Origin: Pseudomonas sp. S35
GTDB taxonomy: Bacteria > Pseudomonadota > Gammaproteobacteria > Pseudomonadales > Pseudomonadaceae
DNA length: 64,000 nt
NCBI RefSeq assembly: GCF_009866765.1
Contig: NZ_CP019431.1
Location: 930,001-994,000, forward strand
Direction of reading: 5' to 3'
The notes beneath the pieces were generated by a model. The model was not told the origin of the DNA and did no database searches. It was given only the letters and a program-made list of their open reading frames with translations. Position 1 is the stretch's first letter. Each line of letters opens with the position of its first letter. This document shows positions 1 to 9,129 of the stretch, in pieces. The position numbers and the translations under genes are program-made.

Positions 1-350
1 GCAGGTTTATGGAAACTGATCAGGGCATGCGGCATGCCATGGCGTCCTGCTGGGCATTTACGGGAAGGGGATTTTGAAGCTAGAAAAAACTAACCCCCTG
101 GTGCGCAGTACAGGTCCTGGACCTGCCCGAGGCGTGGGGGCTATTCTTGGAATGAATGGTATCACGGCTATCTCGGTTGATCAAATTTGATCAACTCCCT
201 ACGTGCATCAGCCCAAGCGGCCTTCCAGTACCTGATGACTTACAGATCGGACGGTACATAGATCTGCCGCAAATAAACTACTCTGAACAATAAATTATGG
301 CCGCGCGAAAGGGGAATTCCCATCTATTAACCTTTAGAAAATGGAGTTAG
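1..350. other. Gene-free left edge
   Basis: No convincing coding region is visible here on either strand. It lies downstream of the last gene of the minus-strand conjugation operon. The palindromic GGCATGCGGCATGCC near position 30 is the only structure noticed. No rho-independent terminator with a T-run was found. Confidence 0.5.
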
Positions 351-986
351 CTACTCATTTTTCTGAGCCAAAAAGTCGATAGCCGATAGCAATAGCACGC
401 CATCAGCAGGCCCTTCAAGCTTTATGGACCTGCCTGTCATATTGTCTCTGACCAGCAAAGTTGGTGTTGCTGAGACACCTGCTTTGAGGGCTTCTCCGAC
501 TTGTTGGCTAATTCGCGAAGCGATCTGTTTGTCGCTTGCGGTACAGGCAACTAGGTCTTGCTGATCAACTCCATCGACGTCGAGATGACCATTGAAACCC
601 TGGCCGTTGCTGCGGGTGCGTTCAAAGGTCTGGTCGATGGCTTGCCAGAATGCCTTAGTGCCGCCCAATCTCCCTGCGCATTCAGCTAGCATAGCTTCGT
701 GTACTGCAACCGGGCCGTGTAAATCCAGAGGCAGGTGGTGCCACTGCAGGTTTATATCTTTCTGCTGCTGAATCCAACTCTTCAGTGCCGGTGTATACGT
801 CTTGCAGTAGGGGCACTCCAGATCCGCAAACTCTGTCACAGTCCAACGAGCATCGGGTGAACCATACACCCAGGGACCTGCGTAATTTGGTGTTTTCATC
901 TCATCTCGAATGAAGGCAATGCAGGCCAACGTGAGGCCTGACAACAGACACCCCAGAATTACCCTTCTCAAACGAGGGCGAGTCAT
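351..986 (-). CDS. DsbA/thioredoxin-like protein of ICE conjugation operon
   Basis: This 211-residue protein has an N-terminal membrane or signal segment (about residues 8-26) followed by a thioredoxin fold of the DsbA/DsbC type. The active site CPYC lies in the run DLECPYCKTYTP near residue 60, and a SATPTLLV run near residue 172 fits the cis-proline loop. It is probably periplasmic and assists disulfide formation in conjugation proteins, as thioredoxin-like genes do at this place in PFGI-1-type elements. It is the last gene of the minus-strand transfer operon in the window, and its start overlaps the preceding 98-residue gene by four bases, which suggests translational coupling. The fold is clear; the substrate is inferred. 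Confidence 0.8.
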   Translation of the reverse strand: MTRPRLRRVILGCLLSGLTLACIAFIRDEMKTPNYAGPWVYGSPDARWTVTEFADLECPYCKTYTPALKSWIQQQKDINLQWHHLPLDLHGPVAVHEAMLAECAGRLGGTKAFWQAIDQTFERTRSNGQGFNGHLDVDGVDQQDLVACTASDKQIASRISQQVGEALKAGVSATPTLLVRDNMTGRSIKLEGPADGVLLLSAIDFLAQKNE

Positions 987-1279
987 GCCCCAGCCTCAAC
1001 TAACTTCGATGTGAGAAGCGCTTGTTTACGCAGGGCTTCAAGTAGCTCGGTTTCAGCACCCTCGGGTTGTGGATGCTGCCTGAGCCAGTTGGCCAAGACC
1101 GTTTGAAGCTGGGACTCGACGTCGCGACGATCCACAGCTCGTACTACTACCTGCTGCAATTGCTCTATCAATACGGGCGCGCATACTTCCAGGGTGTGAA
1201 GGGCGTCCTCTCCGGGCTGTTCAAGCAGGTGAATCAGACTTTCAATCAGGTTCTGGGTCAGGGAATTTAATGCTCTCAT
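983..1279 (-). CDS. Small conserved ICE protein, function unknown
   Basis: A 98-residue, leucine- and glutamine-rich, probably all-helical soluble protein with no recognisable catalytic motif. It sits between the TraC-type ATPase (four-base overlap) and the thioredoxin-like gene (four-base overlap), so it is almost certainly translated as part of the same operon. The family is not recognised, and its role in conjugation is inferred only from position. Confidence 0.65.
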   Translation of the reverse strand: MRALNSLTQNLIESLIHLLEQPGEDALHTLEVCAPVLIEQLQQVVVRAVDRRDVESQLQTVLANWLRQHPQPEGAETELLEALRKQALLTSKLVEAGA

Positions 1280-4239
1280 GCTTGGCGCTCCAAGGCCGTA
1301 ACTTGCTCGGGGAAAGTGATAATGTGCGGTTCTATACCGCGATGACGGTCTAACGTTGCAGCGACTTCAATGGCGGCATCTAGTTCGTTGCAGCCCTTGG
1401 CTTGCATGATGTCGAAGCGTTGTTTTTTCTCCTCTGGCTCTGTCATGGCCAGGGCGAGGTACAAACTGGGGGGCACCGCCCGGAACAACATCTCCATGCT
1501 TTTGGACAGCACCACGCCTTCGGTGAATTTGCCGCTTTCTTTGCGCGCTGACAGCATCATCGACTTCTGCGCCGGGGTCAGTTCACGAAAACGTGCGATT
1601 TTCTCCACCTCGTCCGGGGGCATGTTCAAGCACATCCACCATTCGATCATGTTCAACAGAGCCGAGGCTTCCGGTGGAACGTCGTCGACGTTTTGGGTAG
1701 CCATCCAGAACCAGGCCCCGAGTTTTCGCCACATTTTCGTGATCTTGACGGAGTAGGGGGATAGCAGTGGCACCTTCAACTGGATATGGCCTTCATCGGT
1801 GAAGAAGACCAGGGGGCGACCTTTGAATTGGTCTCGTTCTGCGATGTTATTCACTGTGTTGAGCAGGGAAATATAGGAGATGGCCATCTGGGCGCTGTAG
1901 CCTTCTCGCGCATAAGTGGCCAGGTCAACAATGGTGATGTCCGCTTCTGGCCAGGGAGTACCAGGGCGGTTGAACATATCGCCCTCGGTGCCCATGCAGA
2001 ACATGGATAGGGCTTCCGCCATCTCCAAGAAGCGTGCGCTTCGAGCGGCCGGGATACCCGGTTCTAGTCCCGTTTCTCGCAGGGCTTCACGAATATCTTC
2101 GGGAAGAACGATTCGTTGTTCGGCTACACACTTTTTCGCGGCGTTGAGAATGCATTGGCGGATAGCACTTCGATCGGCCCGTGTTAGACGTGCATCTTCT
2201 TTGTCTTCGCCGCCCGTGATCATGAGCCTGGCCGTGATTTCCATCTCGCCCAAAATATCCCGTTGTTCATCCTCGGTCTGGCTGGCCAGATGTAGATCGG
2301 AAGCTTCAAGATCATCAGCCTGAAGAACCTTCACGTTTTGGTCCGGCTCGATGAGTTTCACGGCATCAGCGAACGGCGCCAGGCTGACTCCAGATCCAGG
2401 GGCCAGACGAACTCGGTTAACTGTCAGTCCCAGCTTCTTGGCGAATTCACCGAGCAAGCCAAAGCTATTACCGGCCTCTACGATGAACAGGCGCGGTCGA
2501 TAGATGGCAATGACTTGGGTGAGGATGTTCGTCGCGGTGGCGGACTTTCCTGATCCTGTGGGCCCAAAGATGAATAGGTGCGCATTCATCTGGCGGTCCA
2601 GCTTGTTCAGCGGATCGAAGGTGATGGGCGCTCCCCCCCGGTTAAACAGGGTGATCCCCGGATGCCCGGTTCCGGTCGACCTCCCCCAGACGGGGGCCAG
2701 ATTCGCAATATGTTGAGCGAACATCAGTTGCGCATACCACTCCAGTGCCTTGCGTGCGTTGGGGTCGAAGTTGCCAGGCAGCCATCTGAGGTATGAATTG
2801 AGCGGTGCAACTTCATCCTGGGGTTCCACGGGTTCCATTCCAGCACCCAGTAATGCACTGCTGAGTTGCAAACTGCGTTCCTGTAATTGCGCGTCGTCTT
2901 TCCCGCGCAAGTAAAACGCTACGCTACCTCGGTACAGCTTGTGCTTACGGCCGAGCAACTGGCGGGCTGTGGCGACATCCTCGCGGGTCAAGATCGACGC
3001 TTGGGTGTCGCCAACGGCCTTGCGAGAGAGCTGTTCCAGGTGCCCTTCGAGGATGTCCTGCGGTGTGATGACGAGGGTGATACAGAGAATGGTGTCCTCT
3101 GGCATTTTGTCGAACAGCGCGTTAAGTGCATCGCCGCCCTTGCGCGTCTCGCCGGTTAGATGTCCAGTCTTTGGAGCTTCGCGCAGACGATCGAGCATCA
3201 CCACACGGTGGGGGAGACCGTCGAAGTACCACAGGCCTTTCTCGGTGTCCGACAGCGGTTCGCGATAACAAAGGTTCTGTGAAAAGTCAGTACCGCTGGC
3301 CAGCGGTAAATCACCTTCCTCCGCGACCGGGACCTGTTTGCATACCAGTTCATAGAATCGTCGAATATCAGCATCGGTCGGGCCAAGATGATCGGGGCGT
3401 GGGTTGAACCAATGAATTAACCAGTGGCGGATGGCGTTGCCATCCATGCGATGGGTTTTTATGCCAGCGTTCGCCAAGCCCCCCACCAAGCGATCGCAGA
3501 TGATTTTCAGGTAAGGGCCAGGGGCTTGACCGCGAACGTCCGCCTGCGCCCCCTGTGTGCGTCGGTACACCACCACACGGACGCGCCGTTGCTGGCCCCT
3601 CCAAGGCAATTGGCTGACCTTGGTGTCTTCAAACAGCCCGCCAGGCTTGGAAATAGCTTCCAGGTGCTGCTTCATCAACTGCAAATAAAGCTCGGTGAAG
3701 GCGCTTCCCTGTGCGCGAGGCTGAATGTAGTCGTGCAATTGCTGCAGGTAGTCATCCCAGCTGGTTTCGTCCTGGGCGTACAACTGAATGACCCACGGGG
3801 AGGTTTCCAGCTCGTCAAACGAATCCTGCAGCGCGTTTTCCAGAGCATCCCGGGCTTTGCGCAACCATTCGGGATCTCGACCTTCAGTGCCAATTGGAAT
3901 CAGCTCGAAAAAAGCAGCGCGAGAGACGCCGTCTTCCAGCAGCATCGCTTTTTCCCCCGGCAGGTAGTCTACCCAGGGCAGCAGGTCCACGAACGACGGG
4001 TTGACGTCATACAAACGGTCGACGTCAGCAGTTGTGGCTGGTTTTTTTTTGGGGTTACGCCAATCGCTCGGTGATGGAATGCCCATCGCGGCAAGGCGCT
4101 CGTAATAACGCTCGGTCGCGCCCTCAAAAGTCTCGGTCGCTGATGGCTGTGCGTCTATAGACTCGGTCCCATTGGCTGAGACGTCAGGTTCAACGCGGTC
4201 GGATGTCCGCCGCGCTTTGAGTCGCTCAAAAAGGCCCAT
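1276..4239 (-). CDS. traC: Conjugative transfer ATPase, TraC/VirB4-like (PFL_4706 family)
   Basis: A large 987-residue ATPase that energises pilus assembly and substrate transfer at the inner membrane face of the type IV secretion machine. The Walker A motif GPTGSGKS follows HLFIF in the middle of the protein. A Walker B-like stretch, PLVFFTDEGH, lies in the C-terminal third and precedes the WMATQNVDD run typical of TraC/VirB4 proteins. The ATG at 4239 is preferred to an in-frame TTG one codon upstream because it overlaps the TGA of the lipoprotein gene as ATGA. Length and position match the TIGR03744 family of PFGI-1-type elements. The gene looks intact. Confidence 0.92.
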   Translation of the reverse strand: MGLFERLKARRTSDRVEPDVSANGTESIDAQPSATETFEGATERYYERLAAMGIPSPSDWRNPKKKPATTADVDRLYDVNPSFVDLLPWVDYLPGEKAMLLEDGVSRAAFFELIPIGTEGRDPEWLRKARDALENALQDSFDELETSPWVIQLYAQDETSWDDYLQQLHDYIQPRAQGSAFTELYLQLMKQHLEAISKPGGLFEDTKVSQLPWRGQQRRVRVVVYRRTQGAQADVRGQAPGPYLKIICDRLVGGLANAGIKTHRMDGNAIRHWLIHWFNPRPDHLGPTDADIRRFYELVCKQVPVAEEGDLPLASGTDFSQNLCYREPLSDTEKGLWYFDGLPHRVVMLDRLREAPKTGHLTGETRKGGDALNALFDKMPEDTILCITLVITPQDILEGHLEQLSRKAVGDTQASILTREDVATARQLLGRKHKLYRGSVAFYLRGKDDAQLQERSLQLSSALLGAGMEPVEPQDEVAPLNSYLRWLPGNFDPNARKALEWYAQLMFAQHIANLAPVWGRSTGTGHPGITLFNRGGAPITFDPLNKLDRQMNAHLFIFGPTGSGKSATATNILTQVIAIYRPRLFIVEAGNSFGLLGEFAKKLGLTVNRVRLAPGSGVSLAPFADAVKLIEPDQNVKVLQADDLEASDLHLASQTEDEQRDILGEMEITARLMITGGEDKEDARLTRADRSAIRQCILNAAKKCVAEQRIVLPEDIREALRETGLEPGIPAARSARFLEMAEALSMFCMGTEGDMFNRPGTPWPEADITIVDLATYAREGYSAQMAISYISLLNTVNNIAERDQFKGRPLVFFTDEGHIQLKVPLLSPYSVKITKMWRKLGAWFWMATQNVDDVPPEASALLNMIEWWMCLNMPPDEVEKIARFRELTPAQKSMMLSARKESGKFTEGVVLSKSMEMLFRAVPPSLYLALAMTEPEEKKQRFDIMQAKGCNELDAAIEVAATLDRHRGIEPHIITFPEQVTALERQA

Positions 4240-4676
4240 CAATATGCCTCCGTGCGTTCACCTGGCATGGCGTACTGAATGCGCTGATACAGCGGAAATA
4301 CCGTGGTGTAGCCTGGGATCGGAGCTGGATCAGAGCCAGCCAGGTGCGGAAACACATACATCACCAGATCCGGATTGGGCAGGCGCTTAAACTGGCTGTT
4401 GATCTCGTTTTGAGCAGTGCGCGTAAACTTTGCATTTTCGTCCACTTCCGCCTGATTTGTTTGCAAGGGTCTACGCAGGTCTTGGCGGGCATCGAGCAGT
4501 TGGCGGCTACTCGTGCTGCTTGAACCACTGGATCCCTGATTCCACACGTCCATCATATTGTTGTCGCCGTGGGGGAGCAGTTCGTCTTTGCTGGTGGAGC
4601 AGCCAGCCCCGAGCAGTGTGATCACCAAGTAGGTGCCAATTTTCAAGGCATGGTTAGTCAAGCGCAGTCGAGGCAT
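4239..4676 (-). CDS. Conjugative transfer lipoprotein (TIGR03751-like, TraV/VirB7 position)
   Basis: A 145-residue lipoprotein. Starting at the ATG at 4676 gives a short basic N-terminus, a hydrophobic segment and the lipobox LLGAGC with lipidation at the Cys. The body is hydrophilic and Ser/Gln-rich, and the C-terminal third carries LVMYVFPHLAG and PIPGYTTVFPLY. It probably sits in the outer-membrane core complex. By gene order it occupies the place of F TraV, between the TraB-like and TraC-like genes. Its start overlaps the preceding gene by 23 bases and its stop overlaps the ATPase start, so it is tightly coupled. Confidence 0.85.
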   Translation of the reverse strand: MPRLRLTNHALKIGTYLVITLLGAGCSTSKDELLPHGDNNMMDVWNQGSSGSSSTSSRQLLDARQDLRRPLQTNQAEVDENAKFTRTAQNEINSQFKRLPNPDLVMYVFPHLAGSDPAPIPGYTTVFPLYQRIQYAMPGERTEAY

Positions 4677-6144
4677 GACGGGCTCCTGAGCGATAGTCGA
4701 CCTTGCGGCCATTGAGTTCGTAGTCGATGGTCAGCTGTTGGTCCAGGTGCACGGCGATCTTGGCGCCTGGCTGCACATACACCGCAGCGAAGGCTTGCCC
4801 GTAGAGTTTGTTTACCCAACTGGAGACATCATTGACGCCCTGACCAATGATTTTGCCCATGGCCTCACTGCCTGAACCACCGACAGAACCGATGGTTCCG
4901 GACTGCGGATTTATAAACGAGCTGCTGTTGCCATCCGATTTGATCAGGGAGGCCGCACCGGCGCCGGCCGCAGTTATGAGTACCTGGGAACCGATATATT
5001 GTGAGGCGTTACTTTTACGATCACCGCTGATGCAGGGAATGCCATAGGAGTCGCTGATCCAGCCCAGGCCACCCTGAATGGTGGACTGGTTTCCATTGTT
5101 CTGGTTATTGCTGTTTTGACTGCCATTTGCTTCTTCTTGCGGCTGTGGCAGCGTGCGAACAGTGCCGTCATTGAAGACAAAGGTCAGGCTTTTGATCTGC
5201 CCGCGCACGCAGGACAAAGTCCAATCTCCGGAGGCCGTACCACTGGCCACCGCGCCGGCGACGTCGGGCAGGTCGATACCGTTAGCCGTGAGATTGTCTG
5301 GGCCGATTAATACCTTGAACGGGTAGGGGTCGTTGACGGTGCCGTCGATGGGCACTCGGCCAATCAGCGCGGACATCGCGACAGAACCCATCAGTGTGGA
5401 GTTCTGTGGCAGGGTATAGACCTTGCGAACCTGTTTGCGGGCCTCCTGCGGCGAGATCTCATTCGCAACATTCTGGGCGCCCGTACGTAGAGCATTTTGC
5501 CCACGGTCTACTGACTCGCCGAAGGAAGTTGGGAAGTTGAATCCCGAGGCGGTTTGATTGGAACCGGCCGCAATGGGCTTCCCATTGATATCGACAGGGG
5601 TCGCGTCCTGCGGCTCGATCCATACAACATCCGGTCCAGGCGCTCCTTTGAAGTCTTGCCCATCACCTGGCTGTACGCCGAATCCGATCGGCAAATCCGA
5701 TCCAGAGGGATTGCTGCTAGCTGATTTGCTGCTCAGGGTGTTGTACTGCTGCTGCAGCGTATCCAGGATGGTCTGGCTTTGTTGTTGTGACTCCTGTTTC
5801 ATTGTTTGCTGGACGTTCTGAAGCTTGCTGTCGACGTTGTCATTGATCGACTGCAAACGTCTTTGCAGCTCAAGGTTTTGTTGCTTCAACTCATCATTGT
5901 TCTTGAGCGCATTGGAGACCTGGTCTTTGAGTTGTCTGCTTTCCACAACAATGGTGCGCAGGGTGTCGCCGGGCGTATCGCCGTCAACGCCAAGTTTTTT
6001 AGCTTCACCCGTACTGAGCACGAGCGTTTCTGGAGCCTGAGCCTGTTTCTCAGAACTACCCTTACTGAATAGTTTGACCACCACGAACAAAGTCAGGATG
6101 GCGAAAGGGATGACCAGGAATTTAACCAGGGGATTACTCTTCAC
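4654..6144 (-). CDS. ICE conjugation protein, PFL_4705 family (TraB/VirB10-like)
   Basis: A 496-residue protein with one N-terminal membrane segment (about residues 6-22), a long Gln-rich coiled coil (roughly residues 60-150) and a periplasmic C-terminal domain. Towards the end, AGAGAASLIKSDG and a final region with YVQPGAKIAVHLDQQL and IDYE resemble VirB10/TraB proteins, which span both membranes. The GTG at 6144 is chosen because GGGAGG lies five bases upstream; the longer open frame to 6213 has no such site. The family assignment (TIGR03752) rests on order and architecture. The VirB10 role is inferred from synteny with the F tra operon. Confidence 0.85.
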   Translation of the reverse strand: MKSNPLVKFLVIPFAILTLFVVVKLFSKGSSEKQAQAPETLVLSTGEAKKLGVDGDTPGDTLRTIVVESRQLKDQVSNALKNNDELKQQNLELQRRLQSINDNVDSKLQNVQQTMKQESQQQSQTILDTLQQQYNTLSSKSASSNPSGSDLPIGFGVQPGDGQDFKGAPGPDVVWIEPQDATPVDINGKPIAAGSNQTASGFNFPTSFGESVDRGQNALRTGAQNVANEISPQEARKQVRKVYTLPQNSTLMGSVAMSALIGRVPIDGTVNDPYPFKVLIGPDNLTANGIDLPDVAGAVASGTASGDWTLSCVRGQIKSLTFVFNDGTVRTLPQPQEEANGSQNSNNQNNGNQSTIQGGLGWISDSYGIPCISGDRKSNASQYIGSQVLITAAGAGAASLIKSDGNSSSFINPQSGTIGSVGGSGSEAMGKIIGQGVNDVSSWVNKLYGQAFAAVYVQPGAKIAVHLDQQLTIDYELNGRKVDYRSGARHASTALD

Positions 6145-7030
6145 GGCGACCTCCCTTTGGGTCGACTTGGCTGACGGCTGCGGGCAGCAACGATTCGGCC
6201 AAACCATGGCCACGTGTCACCAGATATACCGTTGTGGTGTCACTTGCATCACCCTTGGTGCCGAGGTAAGGGTGCTGAAACGTCGCCGTGATGAAGTCCC
6301 CCATCAGATCCCGAGGATCCAGTGCAAGGTGCTGGGTGCTCGTGTTGCGCAGCTTCACGGCCGTCACCCAGTAGTCGTCTAACCGCCATGCTCCTAAAGC
6401 AGAGGCATCGACCGGCAACGTTGGCAGCAAAGTGGTGAGGTTCAGGCCCCGCTTAAGATTGACCTGGGCGATACCGTCCACAGGCTCAACGGTGCGCAGA
6501 GGGGCATAGAGCATCTGTGCGGCATAGCGTGTAATGACCACAGGGAGAGGCGTCTCACGGCGCGGCGTCGGCGGATCCTCGTCTTGAACGGTGGGCTGCG
6601 ATGTTGGGGCCGGAGCTCGACTGGTCAACGGCTTAGAGCTGGCCTGCCCGTAACGAGGCGAGGGACCTTCACCGGCAACAATTTTTGCAGGCTCGGGGGC
6701 GGCCTGATTTGGTTTGCCTTCTGTTGCAATGATGTCCACCAGCATGATTTCGCCACTGCTCATATTTTGGAGCTGCAGGCGAGTCGGAGGTATGGGTTCT
6801 TTGGCCAGCAGGTACAGTGCGCCACCAGTGCTCTGTACGCGCAGCTTATCGACCAAATTCCGGGGCAGACCCACTCGAACATTTTGGTCGACAAAAACAA
6901 TGCGTTCCTGGCCGACGATCAAGGGCAGTGCCAGTGGAATTCGGTCCCAGCGTAAAATCTCAACGGCTTTGGCCATCCCGCAGAAGTTCAGCATGAGCAG
7001 TCCGATAATCAGCAGCCGGCGCATCATCAT
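6134..7030 (-). CDS. ICE conjugation protein, PFL_4704 family (TraK/VirB9-like)
   Basis: A 298-residue exported protein with a clear signal peptide ending near GMAKA. A central Pro/Ala/Thr-rich linker (about residues 105-160) separates two globular parts. Three ATG codons in a row (7030, 7027 and 7024) follow an AGGAGG site; the second or third is the better spaced, so the true start may be 3-6 bases downstream. The gene overlaps the preceding stop codon and the following gene start. In the TraL-E-K-B-V-C order it holds the TraK/VirB9 position, suggesting an outer-membrane core subunit. Family: TIGR03749. Confidence 0.83.
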   Translation of the reverse strand: MMMRRLLIIGLLMLNFCGMAKAVEILRWDRIPLALPLIVGQERIVFVDQNVRVGLPRNLVDKLRVQSTGGALYLLAKEPIPPTRLQLQNMSSGEIMLVDIIATEGKPNQAAPEPAKIVAGEGPSPRYGQASSKPLTSRAPAPTSQPTVQDEDPPTPRRETPLPVVITRYAAQMLYAPLRTVEPVDGIAQVNLKRGLNLTTLLPTLPVDASALGAWRLDDYWVTAVKLRNTSTQHLALDPRDLMGDFITATFQHPYLGTKGDASDTTTVYLVTRGHGLAESLLPAAVSQVDPKGGRREE

Positions 7031-7680
7031 TTACCTCCTGACCGGACAGGTTCAGCGGAGACTTCGATGCGCTGAGGGTTACCGCTGTAGCAGTCCCAAG
7101 CCAAGCCAAAGGAGTTCTTTTCGGGGTCAACATCGGAACGAATGATGTGCAGGGGATAACGAGCCAGTGCCCGCTTCACGCGTTCCCCGCCGTAGTGCTC
7201 GTCAGCTGTGATATCCAGGTTGACGGTCCAGTCGTTGATGCTGTGCTGCTCAATATGTTGTTCTGACTTATCGTCAATGCCCCTGCCTGGAATCTCAAAG
7301 ACACCTCGCTCGCGTTTGCGTAACTCACCGCTGTTGCGACGTAGCTCGAAATCTTTCTGCAAATAGGCTTTGCAACTGGGCGTCAGGTAGCCCCCCAGAC
7401 GGGTGATGTTGTCCTCGTAGTCGGTTTCACCGTCAACGGGCCAGCGATTCATCTGCTGAAAAATGTACAGCCCGAAGGCATATACCGACTCGGGGGGAAT
7501 ATCCCACCACTGTCGTGTGCTACCTGAGCGCAGGTCTGGCGGTACATGAATTGTCAGATCACGCGGTGCGCTCTGCCAGCCATACGCCATGTACAGACCC
7601 AGGGCAATCAGCAGGCCAATGACCAGGCGCAGGCTGTTGATATGTGCGAGCTGTGCATCTACTTTTTTACGGTACGTCAT
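7027..7680 (-). CDS. ICE conjugation protein, PFL_4703 family (TraE/VirB8-like)
   Basis: A 217-residue bitopic inner-membrane protein: a short cytoplasmic N-terminus, a single membrane segment at about residues 17-33 (LVIGLLIALGLYMAYGW) and a periplasmic domain that would fold like VirB8/TraE. It overlaps its neighbours on both sides by four bases (ATGA junctions). Family TIGR03746 fits its length and order. VirB8-like scaffolding is inferred from the TraE position, not from a motif. Confidence 0.83.
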   Translation of the reverse strand: MTYRKKVDAQLAHINSLRLVIGLLIALGLYMAYGWQSAPRDLTIHVPPDLRSGSTRQWWDIPPESVYAFGLYIFQQMNRWPVDGETDYEDNITRLGGYLTPSCKAYLQKDFELRRNSGELRKRERGVFEIPGRGIDDKSEQHIEQHSINDWTVNLDITADEHYGGERVKRALARYPLHIIRSDVDPEKNSFGLAWDCYSGNPQRIEVSAEPVRSGGK

Positions 7681-8057
7681 TGAGCCTCCGTTCTACGGCA
7701 GGTCCACGCACCCGTACGTGTGATCAGGTGGGCCTTGTTCCAGGTCGGAAGATATCGTGCGACGTTCAGTTGCATTTGCCGGTATAGCCAGGTATCAGGT
7801 CGACCACGTTTCCAACGCCTTAAAAAGCGGCTCGCAAGAGTCAGTCCGAGGACCGCGAGGAGCATGGCAGCGGCAATAATAAGCGCCCAGATATGGGTCA
7901 GGATCGCTGCTAGAACACCAACAACCAGCCCGGCGCCGGCACTGAGCGCTAAGGTGGCCCACATCTCATCGGCGGTGAGACCGCCCATGATGACTGGCTG
8001 ATTGTTCAGCCGCACCGGTAGAAACATAAGCGTTCCGTCGTCAGAGAGTTCTGTCAT
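7677..8057 (-). CDS. Conjugative transfer region protein, TIGR03750 family (TraL/VirB3-like)
   Basis: A 126-residue inner-membrane protein with two adjacent hydrophobic segments (about residues 30-75, including AGAGLVVGVLAAILTHIWALIIAA), followed by a basic, aromatic tail. This layout matches TraL/VirB3 proteins, which help anchor the ATPase and pilin. The ATG at 8057 is used; the longer reading starts at a TTG two codons earlier. Its TGA overlaps the following ATG. Confidence 0.82.
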   Translation of the reverse strand: MTELSDDGTLMFLPVRLNNQPVIMGGLTADEMWATLALSAGAGLVVGVLAAILTHIWALIIAAAMLLAVLGLTLASRFLRRWKRGRPDTWLYRQMQLNVARYLPTWNKAHLITRTGAWTCRRTEAQ

Positions 8058-8069
8058 GGCCAAGGCTCT

Positions 8070-8408
8070 TTAAAGAATGTTTGTTGCCTTAGTGACCAGA
8101 AAGATGGCGACGCCCAAGATGGCCACACCGACAGCGGCGGTAGCGCCTAAGTCCATCCATTTCTTTTTGCCGAGTTGGATCTCGTGGTAGACGCCGAAGG
8201 CGTGCCATGCAACTCCACTGAAAACAACGGCGCAGATGACGAGGCCAAGCAGAGAAAAACCGTCAAAGGCATAGTTCTGCATGGTTTGCATCAGATTGGA
8301 GCCTTCGCCGCGTGTGGGGGGCTGAGACTGGGGTAGCGCAGCCATGGTCAGTTGAGGGAGCGCAAGAATGCTGATCAGCAAGCTGCGTTTTTTTGAGAGC
8401 AAAGGCAT
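8070..8408 (-). CDS. Conjugative pilin-like membrane protein, TIGR03745 family
   Basis: A 112-residue protein with a signal peptide (cleavage likely after TMA in QLTMAALPQ) and two membrane segments separated by a short basic loop (GKKKW). This is the layout of VirB2/TraA-type conjugative pilins: a cleaved leader followed by two hydrophobic helices and a cytoplasmic loop. It stands just before the TraL-like gene, as the pilin gene does in F. The pilin role is inferred from topology and order; the family itself is conserved in PFGI-1-type elements. Confidence 0.8.
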   Translation of the reverse strand: MPLLSKKRSLLISILALPQLTMAALPQSQPPTRGEGSNLMQTMQNYAFDGFSLLGLVICAVVFSGVAWHAFGVYHEIQLGKKKWMDLGATAAVGVAILGVAIFLVTKATNIL

Positions 8409-8426
8409 GGTGAATCTCCGATAGAG

Positions 8427-8666
8427 TTAACTGAGAACAAACGTGGTGAGGATCATGCAAAGGAGCAGGATGCGAACAACCGACGTCGAAGCAATCGTCC
8501 GGTCAAGATTGCCGGTGGCCCACCCTCGGTAGCAGCTCCAGACGGCCCAGGCCCCCCACAGGAAAACGATGGCCACGGCCACGCCGACGAAAAATAGGTA
8601 GCTCGACGAGGCAGGGAATCCTCCCGCAGCCTGAAAGGCGGACGCCTGAGCACCACTCATGCTCAT
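8427..8666 (-). CDS. ICE conjugation membrane protein, PFL_4701 family
   Basis: A 79-residue inner-membrane protein with two predicted hydrophobic helices (YLFFVGVAVAIVFLWGAWAVW and VVRILLLCMILTTFVL) joined by a polar loop containing CYRGWATGN. It has no obvious signal peptidase site. The family (TIGR03758) is always found next to the RAQPRD and pilin-like genes in this type of element. Its start overlaps the RAQPRD stop by four bases. Its precise role is unknown. Confidence 0.8.
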   Translation of the reverse strand: MSMSGAQASAFQAAGGFPASSSYLFFVGVAVAIVFLWGAWAVWSCYRGWATGNLDRTIASTSVVRILLLCMILTTFVLS

Positions 8667-9016
8667 GGCTTGTGTCCTTCAGCCGTGTATTGGCCGGAAA
8701 GCTCCACAGGATCACGAGGCTGAGCTCGGCTAGGGGTCAGGTAACCCTCAAGACCGTGGCGAATTTGAGCGATATCGCCGGCCAGGCGCTGGTAATCGAA
8801 GAAGTAACGCTTGCCTGGCTCGTCGGCCACCTGAGCGCTACGACGTGCGGTGTCCTCCAAGGCATTTAACTGGCGGATCATCACTTCCAGGTTGGCCTGT
8901 TCGGAGGCCGAGGCAGCCGCTGCATAGGGGATAGGCAAACCCCATCCAAAAAGCGCAATGAGGCCTGTAAAGGCAAGTCGGCAAGTGAGTGCAGTGAGGC
9001 GTGGATACTGGATCAC
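8663..9016 (-). CDS. RAQPRD-family ICE protein (TIGR01690)
   Basis: A 117-residue exported protein. It has an N-terminal signal sequence (cleavage about AAAASA), a charged helical region with EDTARRSAQ, and the diagnostic motif RAQPRDPVELSGQY near the C-terminus. This motif names the family, found in PFGI-1 and related conjugative elements. It is predicted to be periplasmic. It is coupled to the PFL_4701 gene. Function within the transfer apparatus is not established. Confidence 0.9.
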   Translation of the reverse strand: MIQYPRLTALTCRLAFTGLIALFGWGLPIPYAAAASASEQANLEVMIRQLNALEDTARRSAQVADEPGKRYFFDYQRLAGDIAQIRHGLEGYLTPSRAQPRDPVELSGQYTAEGHKP

Positions 9017-9129
9017 GGCTGGGCTCTGGTAATTCCTGATGCCGTCAGCTTGCCGTTTTCATCCCAGCCCACGCCGCAAGAAAAACATATTCAGGTCCTG
9101 ATTGATTTCTTCAGATTGCCATCTGCCGG

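Noticed and set aside
3424..4074. 216-codon plus-strand open frame
   Set aside because: It is antisense to traC, which has clear ATPase motifs; composition and lack of motifs mark it as a shadow.
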